NCBI RefSeq assembly: GCF_001499735.1
Contig: NZ_LN848257.1
Coordinates: 2,439,656-2,503,655, forward strand
Reading direction: 5' to 3'
DNA: 64,000 nt
DNA from: Thiocapsa sp. KS1
Lineage (GTDB): Bacteria > Pseudomonadota > Gammaproteobacteria > Chromatiales > Chromatiaceae
Made by a program: the position numbers and the translations under genes. The first letter of the stretch is position 1. Every line of letters begins with the position of its first letter. The notes beneath the pieces are model-generated. The model had not been told where the DNA came from. It searched no databases and saw only the letters and a list, made by a program, of their open reading frames with translations. Below, in pieces: positions 50,821 through 62,804 of the stretch.

Positions 50821-51279
50821 CTAACCGCCGCCCGACCGCGCCATCCCGGCCAGCGTGCGAATCGCGTCGCGATTGGTCCAGGAGGTCGCCAAATCATGTG
50901 CGGGGCCCGCCCGGAGCCAGCGGTATTCCGAATGCTCGCGCGGGTTGAGCCGGATGAGGCGGCGCGTCTCCAGGACCAGCGCGAACCAATATTCGCGATT
51001 GAAGCAGACGTTCGGTGCGTAGCGTTTGCGCCAGGCGCGGATGATCGGAAAAAGCGTCGAGTGGCGCAGATCGATCAGCGCTCCGCCCGCAAGCAAACCG
51101 GTTTCCTCGTAGACCTCGCGCGCCGCGGCATGGCGGGGCGTCTCGCCCGGCGAGAGGCTCCCGGTGACCGACTGCCAGAAGTCGGCCGGGCGGGTCCGCC
51201 TCATGAGCAGGAATTCGCCTCCGCGGGTGCAGATCACTACCAAGACCGACTGGGGACGCTTGCGGGTCTCGCCGGGCAT
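50821..51279 (-). CDS. nudB: Dihydroneopterin triphosphate diphosphatase
   Basis: A Nudix hydrolase of folate synthesis that removes pyrophosphate from dihydroneopterin triphosphate. The 152-residue protein begins MPGETRKRPQSVLVVI, similar to E. coli NudB, and has DFWQSVTGSLSPGE and the Nudix box (GETPRHAAAREVYEETGL). Its end shows TSWTNRDAIRTLA as in the family. The start at 51279 is chosen by family alignment; upstream in-frame ATGs at 51378 and 51399 exist, leaving up to 127 bases after aspS unexplained. aspS-nudB is a conserved pair. Confidence 0.9.
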   Translation of the reverse strand: MPGETRKRPQSVLVVICTRGGEFLLMRRTRPADFWQSVTGSLSPGETPRHAAAREVYEETGLLAGGALIDLRHSTLFPIIRAWRKRYAPNVCFNREYWFALVLETRRLIRLNPREHSEYRWLRAGPAHDLATSWTNRDAIRTLAGMARSGGG

Positions 51280-51406
51280 GCACGCTCGCTCCGTCAGGTC
51301 ATCGTCCTCGGTGCCGATCGAGCCGAGCGGCTCCGATATCGACGGAGCCCCGGCGCCACCATCCTGTCCGTCCACCATCGCGGCAGCCTCGACGCGCATC
51401 CCCGGC

Positions 51407-53185
51407 TCAGGCCCGCGGCCTGACCCGCAACCCAAGATCCTTGAGCTGATTCTCGTCCACGGGCGACGGCGCGTCGGTGAGCAGACAGGCGGCACTCTGT
51501 GTCTTGGGGAAGGCCATGACGTCACGGATCGAGGTGGCGCCGGTCATGAGCATCACCAGACGATCCAGACCGAAGGCGATGCCGCCATGCGGCGGACAGC
51601 CGAAGCGCAGCGCCTTGAGCAGGAAGCCGAAACGGTCCTCGGCCTGCTCGTCGGTGATGGCCAGTAGCTTGAAGACCTGCCGCTGGACCGCATCGCGATG
51701 GATACGGATGGAGCCGCCGCCGATCTCGGTGCCGTTCAGGACCATGTCGTAGGCGCGCGACAGGCAGGCGCCCGGATCGCTCTCGAGCAGGCCCAACTGC
51801 TCCTCCTTCGGTGCCGTGAAGGGATGGTGAAGGGCGACCCAGCGTTGGTTGACGGCATCGCGCTCGAACATCGGGAAGTCCACGACCCACACCGGATGCC
51901 AACCCTCGGCGAGCAAGCCGCGATCCTGACCGAGCCGCACCCGCAGCGCGCCCATCGACTCGTTGACCACGGTGGTCTTGTCGGCGCCGAAGAAGATGAG
52001 GTCGCCGTCGACGGCCTCGGTGCGGGTCATGATGGCGTCGACCGCACTGTCGGGCAGGAACTTGAGGATCGGCGACTGCAGGCCCTCGCGACCCTTCTCC
52101 GCCCAGGCATTGACCTTGATATAGGCCAGACCTCGCGCCCCGTAGATGCCGACGAACTGGGTGTAGCCGTCGATCTCCTTGCGCGAAAGCTCGCCGCCGC
52201 GCGGCAGACGCAGAGCAACCACGCGGCCCTCCGGATCCTGTGCCGGCTCGGCGAAGACCTTGAAGTCGACCCCGGCCATCAGATCGCCGACATCGATCAG
52301 CTCCAGCGGCACGCGCAGATCCGGGCGATCCGAGCCGAAACGGCGCATCGACTCGGCGTAGGTCAGACGCGGGAAGGGATCCGGCAGCTCGACACCCTGC
52401 ACATCGCGGAAGAGCGTGCGGATCATGGTCTCCATGATCGCCATCAGCTCGTCCTCGGTCATGAAGGAGACCTCGATGTCGAGCTGGGTGAACTCGGGCT
52501 GGCGATCGGCGCGCAGGTCCTCGTCCCGGAAGCAGCGGGCGATCTGATAGTAGCGGTCCATACCGGACATCATGAGCAGCTGCTTGAAGAGCTGAGGCGA
52601 CTGGGGCAGCGCAAAGAATTCGCCCGGATGGGTGCGGCTGGGCACCAGATAATCGCGTGCGCCTTCGGGCGTGGACTTGGTCAGGATCGGGGTCTCGATA
52701 TCCAGAAAACCCTGCGCGTCGAGGAAGTAGCGCATCGCCTGTGTCACCCGGCTGCGGGTGCGCAGGCGCGCCTGCATCTCGGGGCGGCGCAGGTCCAGAT
52801 AGCGGTAGCGCAGACGCAGCTCCTCGGAGGCGTCGGCGCCGTGCTCGTCGAGCTGGATCGGCGGGGTCTCGGAGGCGTTGAGGATCTCCAGATCCAGGCC
52901 CAGGATCTCGATCTCGCCGGTCGGCAGATCCGGGTTCACTGTCCCCGCCGGACGCGCGCGCACCCGGCCCGTGACCTTGAGCACGTACTCGCTGCGGGCC
53001 TGCTCGGCACGGGCGAAGACCTCGGGGCGATCCGGATCGAAGACGATCTGCACAAGACCTTCGCGGTCACGCAGATCGATGAAGATCACCCCGCCATGAT
53101 CCCGACGCCGATGCACCCAGCCGCACAAGACGACCTCTTGGCCCTCGTGGCGGCTGTTCAGTTCTCCACAGTACTGCGTGCGCAT
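51407..53185 (-). CDS. aspS: Aspartyl-tRNA synthetase
   Basis: Class II synthetase of 592 residues (E. coli 590). The N-terminal OB-fold anticodon domain has [35 protein letters not shown] sequence. Class II motif 2 is around [17 protein letters not shown] and motif 3 is [15 protein letters not shown]. The GAD insertion domain typical of bacterial AspRS lies between them. Whether it is discriminating or non-discriminating (also charging tRNA-Asn) was not resolved. Confidence 0.97.
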   Translation of the reverse strand: MRTQYCGELNSRHEGQEVVLCGWVHRRRDHGGVIFIDLRDREGLVQIVFDPDRPEVFARAEQARSEYVLKVTGRVRARPAGTVNPDLPTGEIEILGLDLEILNASETPPIQLDEHGADASEELRLRYRYLDLRRPEMQARLRTRSRVTQAMRYFLDAQGFLDIETPILTKSTPEGARDYLVPSRTHPGEFFALPQSPQLFKQLLMMSGMDRYYQIARCFRDEDLRADRQPEFTQLDIEVSFMTEDELMAIMETMIRTLFRDVQGVELPDPFPRLTYAESMRRFGSDRPDLRVPLELIDVGDLMAGVDFKVFAEPAQDPEGRVVALRLPRGGELSRKEIDGYTQFVGIYGARGLAYIKVNAWAEKGREGLQSPILKFLPDSAVDAIMTRTEAVDGDLIFFGADKTTVVNESMGALRVRLGQDRGLLAEGWHPVWVVDFPMFERDAVNQRWVALHHPFTAPKEEQLGLLESDPGACLSRAYDMVLNGTEIGGGSIRIHRDAVQRQVFKLLAITDEQAEDRFGFLLKALRFGCPPHGGIAFGLDRLVMLMTGATSIRDVMAFPKTQSAACLLTDAPSPVDENQLKDLGLRVRPRA

Positions 53186-53288
53186 CGTCGTCTCGCCTCG
53201 TGTCTTCGCGTCGAGCGACGCAAAAGCGCGTCGCTCGATCAGGTTTATTGCGTGATGGGGTGGGGAAAGGTCGGTCGCCGCGTCCGGC

Positions 53289-53642
53289 TCAAGCCGCGGG
53301 CTTTTTTTCGACCGGCTTCGGTTTTGGCGTAGCGCTCGCGTCCGGCTTCGCCGTGGTGGTGCCGCCCTTGTCGCCCGAGCCAGCGCTCGAGCCGGAAGCC
53401 GCGCTCTCGCCCGACTTGGTCTCCTTCTTCTCGCCGGCGTCGTGCAGATTCTTTTGATTCGACTTTTTGAAATCGGTCTCGTACCAACCGCCGCCCTTCA
53501 ACCTGAAGGCGGCCGCGGAGATCTGCTTGCGCAGCGTCGGCTGACCGCACGCGGGGCAGTCGACCAGGGGCGGATCGCTGATTTTCTGAATCTGCTCAAG
53601 CTCATGACCGCAGGCCTCGCAGCGGTACTCGTAGATCGGCAT
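53289..53642 (-). CDS. FmdB family zinc ribbon protein
   Basis: A 117-residue protein. The first 45 residues form the FmdB-type zinc ribbon with CEAC and CPAC, opening [16 protein letters not shown], and then the family's [19 protein letters not shown]. The tail of about 60 residues is Lys/Ser/Gly/Pro-rich and disordered. This gene commonly precedes aspS in gammaproteobacteria, as it does here on the same strand, 103 bases upstream. Function is not well defined; related proteins were proposed as regulators. Confidence 0.9.
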   Translation of the reverse strand: MPIYEYRCEACGHELEQIQKISDPPLVDCPACGQPTLRKQISAAAFRLKGGGWYETDFKKSNQKNLHDAGEKKETKSGESAASGSSAGSGDKGGTTTAKPDASATPKPKPVEKKPAA

Positions 53643-53758
53643 CGTTCGTTCCTCGACAAAAGCAAGCTGGGGCCAATTATCAGGCGTTTCCGCGAGATTG
53701 CATACCGCACGACACAGACCAACGCATGGCGACAACCTCCACGCGACCAGCCCCGTGC

Positions 53759-53775
53759 TACACTGATCCAGTGTA
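53759..53775. promoter_or_regulatory. Palindromic operator candidate for the toxin-antitoxin operon
   Basis: TACACTG-ATC-CAGTGTA is a perfect seven-base inverted repeat 17 bases before the antitoxin ATG. The left half, TACACT, could itself be a -10 hexamer, so a bound antitoxin would block the promoter. This is the usual autoregulation of VapBC-type operons; binding is inferred. Confidence 0.6.
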
Positions 53776-53792
53776 CTCGTGCGGAGACGATC

Positions 53793-54032
53793 ATGGCCAA
53801 TCTGACAATCACAGTCGACGACGAGGTTCTCAAGCAGGCGCGAATGCGCGCACTGGAAGAGAACAGCTCGGTCAACGCCATACTGGGGCGCTATCTGCAG
53901 GACTACGCGCGAGCCGACGAGGCCCGACAACGGCGCCAAGATGCGCTCGACGCCCTCCTAGCGTTGGCGCAGCAGTGCCGCTGCGGCCGCGCCGGACAAA
54001 CCTGGACGCGAGAGGATCTGCATGAGCGGTGA
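53793..54032 (+). CDS. Antitoxin, ribbon-helix-helix-like (VapB type)
   Basis: A 79-residue protein. The N-terminus MANLTITVDDEVLKQARMRA followed by NSSVNAILGRYLQDYA has the strand-helix-helix pattern of ribbon-helix-helix DNA-binding antitoxins. The acidic and aromatic C-terminus (TWTREDLHER) should wrap the toxin. It overlaps the toxin gene by 11 bases and has a palindromic operator candidate just upstream. Confidence 0.82.
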   Translation: MANLTITVDDEVLKQARMRALEENSSVNAILGRYLQDYARADEARQRRQDALDALLALAQQCRCGRAGQTWTREDLHER

Positions 54033-54465
54033 GATCCGTTTTCTCGACACCAATGTGCTGGTCTATCTCTTCGACGACGATGAGCCGACGAAACAGGCCA
54101 TTGCCGAGCGGCTATTACGCGACGACTCCGGGATTAGACTCAGCACCCAGGTGCTTGCTGAATTTTTTGTCGCGGTCACCCGCAAACTGGGGCGCCCGAT
54201 GTCGCCCCGACAAGGCTTGGCCGCCGTGCAACACCTCAAGACCTATCCTGTCGCGGTGATCACCCAAGACCTGGTCACTCGGGGCATCAGCCGCAGCATT
54301 GACGCGCGGATCTCCTTTTGGGACGGCCTGATCGTTGAGACCGCACTGGCCGAAAAGGCTCACCTGCTGATCACGGAAGACCTTCAGGACGGATGGACGA
54401 TCGGATCCATGCGGGTGTGGAATCCCTTTACGTCCGCCGAGAGCGACAATCCCCGACCCTGTTGA
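54022..54465 (+). CDS. PIN-domain toxin (VapC type)
   Basis: A 147-residue PIN-domain ribonuclease. The acidic active-site residues are in FLDTNVLVYLFDDDE, QVLAEFF, ISFWDGLIVETA and LLITEDLQDG. Members of this family usually cut tRNA or rRNA and are blocked by the adjacent antitoxin. The ATG at 54022 lies inside the antitoxin gene, so translation is coupled. The PIN signature is intact and no truncation is seen. Confidence 0.9.
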   Translation: MSGEIRFLDTNVLVYLFDDDEPTKQAIAERLLRDDSGIRLSTQVLAEFFVAVTRKLGRPMSPRQGLAAVQHLKTYPVAVITQDLVTRGISRSIDARISFWDGLIVETALAEKAHLLITEDLQDGWTIGSMRVWNPFTSAESDNPRPC

Positions 54466-54484
54466 GCGCCGATTCAAAACACCG

Positions 54485-55339
54485 ATGACATCCTCGATCA
54501 AGCGAACCATCCTCGTCACCGGCTGCTCCAGCGGCATCGGACTCACCTGCGCGCTGGGTCTGGCTCAACGCGACTGGCTGGTTATCGCATCCGCGCGCAA
54601 GGCGGACGACGTATCCCGTCTGAAGGAGCAGGGTCTCACGGCGGTGCAACTCGACCTGGACGACCCGGCGAGCATCGCCGAGGCCCTCGCCCAAACCCTC
54701 GACATCACCGGCGGGCGACTCGACGCGCTCTTCAACAACGGCGCCTACGGACAACCGGGCGCGGTCGAGGATCTCGGCCGAGACGTTCTGCGCGCCCAAC
54801 TGGAGACCAACCTACTGGGCTGGCATGACCTCACCTGCCGCGTCATCCCCGTCATGCGCAAGCAAGGGCATGGGCGCATCGTTCAAAACAGCTCGATCCT
54901 GGGATTGATCCCGCTCCCCTTTCGCGGCGCCTATGTCGCGAGCAAGTACGCGTTGGAAGGGCTCACGAACACCCTGCGTCTGGAGCTACGCGGCAGCGGG
55001 ATCTCGGTCTCCCTGATCGAGCCCGGCCCCATCCTGAGTCGCTTTCGCGAGAATGCCTACGCCGCCTTGAAGGCGAACATCGACACCGAGCACAGCGTCC
55101 ACCACGCAGCCTACGCGCGTGCGCAGCTGCGACTCACCAAGGCAGGCGCCGCTCAGCCTTTCACGCTCCCGCCCGAGGCCGTATTGAAGAAGCTCATCCA
55201 TGCCTTGGAGAGTTCACGCCCGCGGATTCGCTATGCGGTCACCTTTCCCACTCACCTCTTCGGCGTGCTCACCCGGATCCTGCCCGACAGCGCCCTGGAT
55301 TGGGTCATCGCGCGTATCTCACGCGGCGGCGCCGGGTAG
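54485..55339 (+). CDS. SDR family oxidoreductase
   Basis: A 284-residue classical short-chain dehydrogenase with TGCSSGIG near the N-terminus, the structural FNNGAYGQ, SSILGLIPLPFRGAYVASKYALEG containing the YxxxK active site, and IEPGPILSRF. The Arg/Lys pattern after the second strand (ASARKADD) suggests NADP(H). It resembles membrane-associated YbbO-like SDRs, with a C-terminal segment (AVTFPTHLFGVLTRILP) as in that group. Substrate unknown. It follows vapC by 19 bases, but no functional link is evident. Confidence 0.87.
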   Translation: MTSSIKRTILVTGCSSGIGLTCALGLAQRDWLVIASARKADDVSRLKEQGLTAVQLDLDDPASIAEALAQTLDITGGRLDALFNNGAYGQPGAVEDLGRDVLRAQLETNLLGWHDLTCRVIPVMRKQGHGRIVQNSSILGLIPLPFRGAYVASKYALEGLTNTLRLELRGSGISVSLIEPGPILSRFRENAYAALKANIDTEHSVHHAAYARAQLRLTKAGAAQPFTLPPEAVLKKLIHALESSRPRIRYAVTFPTHLFGVLTRILPDSALDWVIARISRGGAG

Positions 55340-55434
55340 ACACGATAGCCGCAGGCATGGTCCCCGACCCTGCAGCTCCGTCTATAGTGGTCAGTGGTGA
55401 GTTGATTTCCGGAAAAGCAACGACCGGCGTGTAG

Positions 55435-55452
55435 GGGCGACTTCAGTCGCCC
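55435..55452. repeat. Hairpin GGGCGACT-TC-AGTCGCCC
   Basis: A perfect eight-base stem with a two-base loop. The similar hairpin GACGACT-GCA-AGTCGTC lies at 55596-55612. Both share the ACT..AGT core and a CG-rich outer stem, so they are probably members of one short repeat class. Confidence 0.55.
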
Positions 55453-55595
55453 GCTGCTCTTCGGTCAAGGCTATTCCGGGGAAAGAACGCCCGGCGGACC
55501 TCGCTTGCACGACCGACCGACCGAAGCGCTTCAGCGCGGTTCCCGAGATCATCGCGATGAGCGCGACCCCGTCGGCCGTCAGGACGGTGGAAGAG

Positions 55596-55612
55596 GACGA
55601 CTGCAAGTCGTC
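55596..55612. repeat. Hairpin GACGACT-GCA-AGTCGTC
   Basis: A perfect seven-base stem with a three-base loop, related to the hairpin at 55435-55452 and inside the same inverted-repeat-bounded stretch. Confidence 0.5.
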
Positions 55613-55683
55613 TAACCAGGGAGCACCGCCGCGCGATGCTTGGCTACTCCGGAAATCGCCTTAGTGATATCCGAAAAACATCC

Positions 55684-55773
55684 GTTTAAACCGCGTCCCG
55701 CCGACACTGCGGAGATCAACCAAGGCCAGCCCCACCAACCGCCATCGCACGGACTGCCGAACGCGGTTTAAAC
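55684..55773. repeat. Single-module palindromic repeat, copy D, overlapping the greA stop
   Basis: GTTTAAACCGCG (55684-55695) and its exact reverse complement (55762-55773) bound a 90-base module. Read from greA outwards it shares GTGCGATG, a TTGG-TGGG stretch and GGCC with the right-hand module of the copy at 61195-61386. The greA TAA (55770-55768) lies inside the conserved terminus. It separates convergent greA and SDR transcripts. Confidence 0.75.
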
Positions 55774-56244
55774 GTAACGCACCTCCAGAATCTCGAACTC
55801 CCGCACCCCGCCAGGCACCTGCACCGAGGTCACATCCCCCTCGCTCTTGCCGATCAGACAGCGCGCAATCGGCGAGCCCACCGAGATCTTGCCCTGCTTC
55901 AGATCCGCCTCGTCCTCGCCGACGATCTGAAAGGTATGCTCGACATCCTTGTCCAGCTCAAGCACCTGCACGGTCGCGCCGAAGACGACCCGGCCGTTGG
56001 CGGCGAGCTGCGTCACGTCGATGATCTGCGCGTTCGCCAGCTTGCCCTCGATATCCTGAATGCGCCCTTCGACGAAGCCCTGCTGCTCGCGCGCGGCATG
56101 GTACTCGGCATTCTCCTTCAGATCGCCGTGTGCGCGCGCCTCGGCGATCGCCTCGATGATGCGGGGCCGCTCGATACGCTTGAGCCGCTCGAGCTCTTCG
56201 CGCAATTTCTCAGCGCCTCCGACGGTCAGAGGGACCTGATTCAT
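55768..56244 (-). CDS. greA: Transcription elongation factor GreA
   Basis: Rescues backtracked RNA polymerase by stimulating transcript cleavage. The 158-residue protein has the N-terminal coiled coil ([48 protein letters not shown] with the acidic tip) and the C-terminal FKBP-like domain ending FEILEVRYV. Length is that of E. coli GreA. ATG 56244 follows GAGGAAA. It is downstream of carB on the same strand, the common carAB-greA order. Its stop codon is formed by a palindromic repeat. Confidence 0.96.
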   Translation of the reverse strand: MNQVPLTVGGAEKLREELERLKRIERPRIIEAIAEARAHGDLKENAEYHAAREQQGFVEGRIQDIEGKLANAQIIDVTQLAANGRVVFGATVQVLELDKDVEHTFQIVGEDEADLKQGKISVGSPIARCLIGKSEGDVTSVQVPGGVREFEILEVRYV

Positions 56245-56375
56245 GGGTGATTTCCTCGTCTGGATGCACCGCCTTCGTCACGGTCGCGGATCGGGCCGGA
56301 GGCCTTCGGCGGGTCGGATCTTAGGGGTGTCGCATAGAAAACGTCGCGGGCGCCGAATGGCGCCCGCGAGATCGG

Positions 56376-59585
<3,210 letters not shown>

Positions 59586-59603
59586 GGGGATTCATTCGCC
59601 GGT

Positions 59604-59795
59604 TAAACCGCGCCCAGCGCGGCATGCGATGTTTTTGGATGGGATCGGCTCCGGAAGACTTGACGAGCACCGGAGGCGGCGCGGTTTAAGATATTAAAAA
59701 ATATATCATTTTAAACCGCGACCCCGCTAACGGCCGTGGATGCACCAAACGTCGAGCACACTCGAAGATCAGCATCTCGCTCCGGGCGCGGTTTA
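59604..59795. repeat. Two-module palindromic repeat, copy B, between carA and carB
   Basis: A 192-base element bounded by TAAACCGCGCCC at 59604 and GGGCGCGGTTTA ending 59795. It is close to the reverse complement of copy C (61195-61386): right module (59604-59688), AT-rich spacer, left module (59712-59795). The carA stop TAA (59795-59793) is its outermost triplet, and it ends 18 bases before the carB start. It is therefore inside the carAB operon and would be transcribed. Confidence 0.9.
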
Positions 59796-60938
59796 GGCCT
59801 TGCGGGCGCGCATGAGCTCGATGAAACGATCGAAGAGCGGTGCGAGATCATGGGGACCCGGACTGGCCTCGGGGTGACCCTGGAATCCGAACGCGGGGCG
59901 ATCCCGATGCCGGATGCCCTGCAGACTGCCGTCGAACAAGGAGCGATGGGTGGCCTCGACCGTCGGGGGCAGACTCTCCTCGTCGACCGCGAAGCCGTGG
60001 TTCTGGCTGCTGATCATGACCTCGCCGGTGGCGAGATCCTGCACCGGGTGATTGGCGCCGTGATGGCCGAACTTCATCTTGAGCGTGCGCGCGCCGCAGG
60101 CGAGGCCCAGCAGCTGGTGGCCGAGACAGATGCCGAAGAGCGGCATGTCGGTGTCGAGCAGCTCGCGGATCGCCTCGATCGCATAGTCGCAGGGCTCCGG
60201 ATCGCCCGGGCCGTTGGACAGAAACACCCCGTCCGGCTTCAGGCCCAGTACCGTCGTCGCCGGCATGTGCGCGGGGACGACCGTGACGTGACAGCCGCGC
60301 GCGGCGAGCATCCGCAGGATGTTGCGCTTGATGCCGTAGTCGTAGGCGACTACATGGAAGGGCAGACGGTCACCGACCGGATGGATGGATTCGGGATGTC
60401 CCTCGCCCAGGACCCAGACGCCTTGGGTCCAGGAATAGGTCTCGGAGGTCGAGACCTCTTTCGCCAGATCCATGCCCTTAAGGCCGGGAAAGCCCTGTGC
60501 GGCGCGCAGAGCCGCCGCCTCGTCGATCCCGTGGCCGGCCTGAAGGCAGCCGTTCTGGGCACCTTTCTCGCGCAGCAGCCGAGTCAGCCGACGGGTGTCG
60601 ATATCGGCGATGCCGACGATGCCCTGACGCCGCAGATAGGCGTCGAGACGCTCGGTCATGCGAAAGTTGCTGGGCAGGATCGGCAGGTCGCGGATGATGA
60701 GACCGGCGGCCTGAACGCGGTCGGACTCCTCGTCCTCCGGGTTGGTCCCGGCGTTGCCGATGTGGGGGTAGGTCAGGGTGACGAGCTGGCGCAGATAGGA
60801 GGGATCGGTGAGGATCTCCTGATATCCGGACATGGCAGTGTTGAACACCACCTCGCCGACGCTCGATCCATCGGTGCCGATCGACGTTCCCCGGAAGACG
60901 GAGCCGTCCTCCAGCACGAGTACCGCGGGTTTGCTCAA
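59793..60938 (-). CDS. carA: Carbamoyl-phosphate synthase small subunit
   Basis: The glutaminase subunit that feeds ammonia to CarB. TTG 60938 gives 381 residues (E. coli 382) and follows GGAG at an eight-base spacing; upstream in-frame starts would add a low-complexity Pro/Arg-rich extension. The N-terminal domain has [17 protein letters not shown] and [17 protein letters not shown]. The glutaminase triad lies in [13 protein letters not shown] (nucleophile Cys) and [14 protein letters not shown] (His, Glu). The stop is formed by repeat copy B. Confidence 0.96.
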   Translation of the reverse strand: MSKPAVLVLEDGSVFRGTSIGTDGSSVGEVVFNTAMSGYQEILTDPSYLRQLVTLTYPHIGNAGTNPEDEESDRVQAAGLIIRDLPILPSNFRMTERLDAYLRRQGIVGIADIDTRRLTRLLREKGAQNGCLQAGHGIDEAAALRAAQGFPGLKGMDLAKEVSTSETYSWTQGVWVLGEGHPESIHPVGDRLPFHVVAYDYGIKRNILRMLAARGCHVTVVPAHMPATTVLGLKPDGVFLSNGPGDPEPCDYAIEAIRELLDTDMPLFGICLGHQLLGLACGARTLKMKFGHHGANHPVQDLATGEVMISSQNHGFAVDEESLPPTVEATHRSLFDGSLQGIRHRDRPAFGFQGHPEASPGPHDLAPLFDRFIELMRARKA

Positions 60939-61194
60939 GGGTTTCTCCGATCCGGGCGGGGGCGTGCAACGGCCGCGACGCAAAGGCGCGTCATGGCGAG
61001 ATGACGCCTGGGCGGGCACACGGGCACCGCCCTGACCCGCCGGAATTCTAAAGAAGCCGCGCGCGGGTGTCCATGTGCACCGTGATGACGAACGACGACA
61101 GGCCGCAGAACGACAGGACCGAAAACTGCCCGCGCTGCCGGCCGCAACATCCGCAACCAGATCTGCGTCTCGGACCCGGCGTCGGATTCCGTGC
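60939..61194. other. Non-coding leader region upstream of carA
   Basis: Between the carA start and repeat copy C. It contains the hairpin GCGTCAT-GGCGAG-ATGACGC (60988-61007), 50 bases before the carA start on its transcribed strand. Expected arginine and pyrimidine control of carAB could act here, but no ARG-box-like operator was identified with confidence. No gene was found. Confidence 0.45.
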
Positions 61195-61386
61195 TAAACC
61201 GCGCCCAGAGCGAGATGCTCGCTTTCGAGTGGGCTCGATGTTTGGTGCATCCACGGCCCTTAGCGGGGGCGCGGTTTAGAATAATATATTTTTTAATATC
61301 TTAAACCGCGCCGACTCCAGCGGTCGTCAAAACTGCCGGGGCCGATCCCATCCAAAAACATCGCATAGCGCACCGGGCGCGGTTTA
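61195..61386. repeat. Two-module palindromic repeat, copy C, overlapping the trxC stop
   Basis: The best-preserved copy, 192 bases. Left module 61195-61278 (TAAACCGCGCCC to GGGGGCGCGGTTTA), spacer 61279-61301 that is almost pure A/T, right module 61302-61386 (TAAACCGCGCC to GGGCGCGGTTTA). The spacer itself is nearly self-complementary (ATATTTTTTAATAT core). The trxC stop TAA is at 61386-61384, the outermost triplet. Outermost TA dinucleotides on both sides are compatible with a TA target duplication. Confidence 0.9.
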
Positions 61387-61818
61387 GAGCGCCTGCCGCA
61401 CCCAGGCAATGATCCCGTTCGTATCCATCGCGCCGGCCGTGCGCGCAACCTCCGCACCCCCGCGAAACAGCGCCAGTGTCGGGATGCTGCGGATGCCGAA
61501 ACGCGCACCCAGCGCCTGCGCCTCCTCGGTGTTGACCTTCGCCAGACGCAGGTTCGGCTCGAGCCGAGCAGCGGCGGCCTCGAAGGCCGGCGCCATCATC
61601 CGGCAGGGCCCGCACCAAGGCGCCCAGAAATCCACCAGAAGCGGCAGATCGCTGCGCGAGAGATGACGCGCAAAGCGGGACTCGTCCAACGCCAGCGGCT
61701 GGCCGAGGAACAGCGGACCGTGACACTTGCCGCATTTCGCGGCGGCACCGAGACGCTCCCGAGGGACCCGGTTGACCGCATCGCAGGCGGGGCAGACAAC
61801 GTGAAGCGATTCGGACAT
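61384..61818 (-). CDS. trxC: Thioredoxin TrxC (thioredoxin 2)
   Basis: A cytoplasmic disulfide reductase with a zinc-binding N-terminus. The 144-residue protein has CPAC (Cys9, Cys12) and CGKC (Cys29, Cys32) as the zinc site and then a thioredoxin fold with WCGPC (Cys69, Cys72), VNTEEAQALGARFGIRSIPTL and the cis-proline. Length and zinc site match E. coli TrxC (139 residues). It is divergent from cnoX. No OxyR site was found upstream. Confidence 0.95.
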   Translation of the reverse strand: MSESLHVVCPACDAVNRVPRERLGAAAKCGKCHGPLFLGQPLALDESRFARHLSRSDLPLLVDFWAPWCGPCRMMAPAFEAAAARLEPNLRLAKVNTEEAQALGARFGIRSIPTLALFRGGAEVARTAGAMDTNGIIAWVRQAL

Positions 61819-61943
61819 GGCGATGACTCCTTGCGGTTGTTTCCGGAGACCCGGCTCGATCGGCTTGAATCGACATCATCCGACAACTATGTTCGACGGT
61901 TAGATCCACGCCATCCGATCCGTCTTTAAGGAGTGTTCCGATC

Positions 61944-62804
61944 ATGGCCGATTCACCATACATTGTGACCGTCACGGCGGAGAATTTTCAGTCGGTCGTC
62001 TTGGAGGGTTCGTTCGAGCGTCCCGTCCTGGTCGACTTCTGGGCCGACTGGTGCGCGCCCTGCCGCATGCTGATGCCCATCCTCGCCAATCTGGCCGCCG
62101 AGTATCGCGGACGATTCATTCTGGCCAAGGTCAACACCGAAGAGCAACAGGCGCTGGCCGCCGAGTTCGGTATCCGCAGCCTCCCGACGGTGCAGCTGTT
62201 CAAGTCCGGGCGACCCGTGGATCAGTTCATGGGCGCCCTTCCCGAGGGTCAGATCCGCGAGTTCCTCGACCGGCACATCCCGCGTGCATCCGACGGGCTT
62301 TTGGCACAGGCGCAGGGGCTTCTGGTCGCGGGCGATCTCGCCGGCGCCCGGGCCCTGATCGACCGGGCACGAGAGGCGGATCCGGAGAACGCCCGCCTGG
62401 CGCTCGCCGAGCTTCAACTCTTAGCGGCTCGGGGCGAGATCGCCGAGGCGCAGGCCGCGATCGACAAGCTCCCGATCGAGCTTGCAGGCGAGCCCGAGGT
62501 CTTGGCGCTGCGCGGACAGCTGCGGTTCGCAACGGCACTCGAAGACGCGCCACCGGAGCCGGATCTGATCGCGCGGCTGTCGGGCGACCCCAAGGACAGC
62601 CTCGCCCGCTACCAGATTGCCGCACACCAGGTCATGCGCGGTGATTATGCCTCCGCGCTGGAGAACCTTCTGACCCTCATGAAACGCGACCGCGCCTTTC
62701 AGGACGACGCCGCACGCAAAGGGATGCTGGCGATCTTCGATCTGCTCGGCGGCGGCGACCTGGTCGCGGGGTATCGTGCCAAGATGATGAATGCGCTTTA
62801 CTGA
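61944..62804 (+). CDS. cnoX: Chaperedoxin CnoX (YbbN family)
   Basis: A thioredoxin-fold holdase with TPR repeats that protects proteins from oxidation and cooperates with GroEL and DnaK. The 286-residue protein has a thioredoxin domain with WCAPC (Cys37, Cys40), KVNTEEQQALAAEFGIRSLPT, and four TPR-like repeats from about residue 120. E. coli CnoX has SxxC; the CxxC seen here should keep reductase activity, as in several other bacteria. ATG 61944 follows AAGGAG. Divergent from trxC across 125 bases. Confidence 0.93.
   Translation: MADSPYIVTVTAENFQSVVLEGSFERPVLVDFWADWCAPCRMLMPILANLAAEYRGRFILAKVNTEEQQALAAEFGIRSLPTVQLFKSGRPVDQFMGALPEGQIREFLDRHIPRASDGLLAQAQGLLVAGDLAGARALIDRAREADPENARLALAELQLLAARGEIAEAQAAIDKLPIELAGEPEVLALRGQLRFATALEDAPPEPDLIARLSGDPKDSLARYQIAAHQVMRGDYASALENLLTLMKRDRAFQDDAARKGMLAIFDLLGGGDLVAGYRAKMMNALY

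Larger units (their letters stand above)
55404..55657. mobile_element. Possible small inverted-repeat element (MITE-like) or relic
   Basis: GATTTCCGGA at 55404-55413 and TCCGGAAATC at 55648-55657 form perfect ten-base terminal inverted repeats around 254 bases that contain no credible gene. The rest of the 428-base gap between the SDR gene and greA holds two hairpins inside this element and one palindromic repeat module at 55684-55773. No transposase remnant was recognised, so mobility is only suggested by the ends. Confidence 0.4.

Noticed and set aside
50847..50872. GAATCGCGTCGCG inside nudB resembles the TGAATCGCGTCC repeat end
   Set aside because: It encodes the conserved NudB C-terminal segment and lacks the partner inverted repeat.
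55391..55606. 71-codon minus-strand frame between the SDR gene and greA
   Set aside because: It runs through hairpin repeats and an inverted-repeat-bounded segment, has no motif or ribosome-binding site, and looks like chance.
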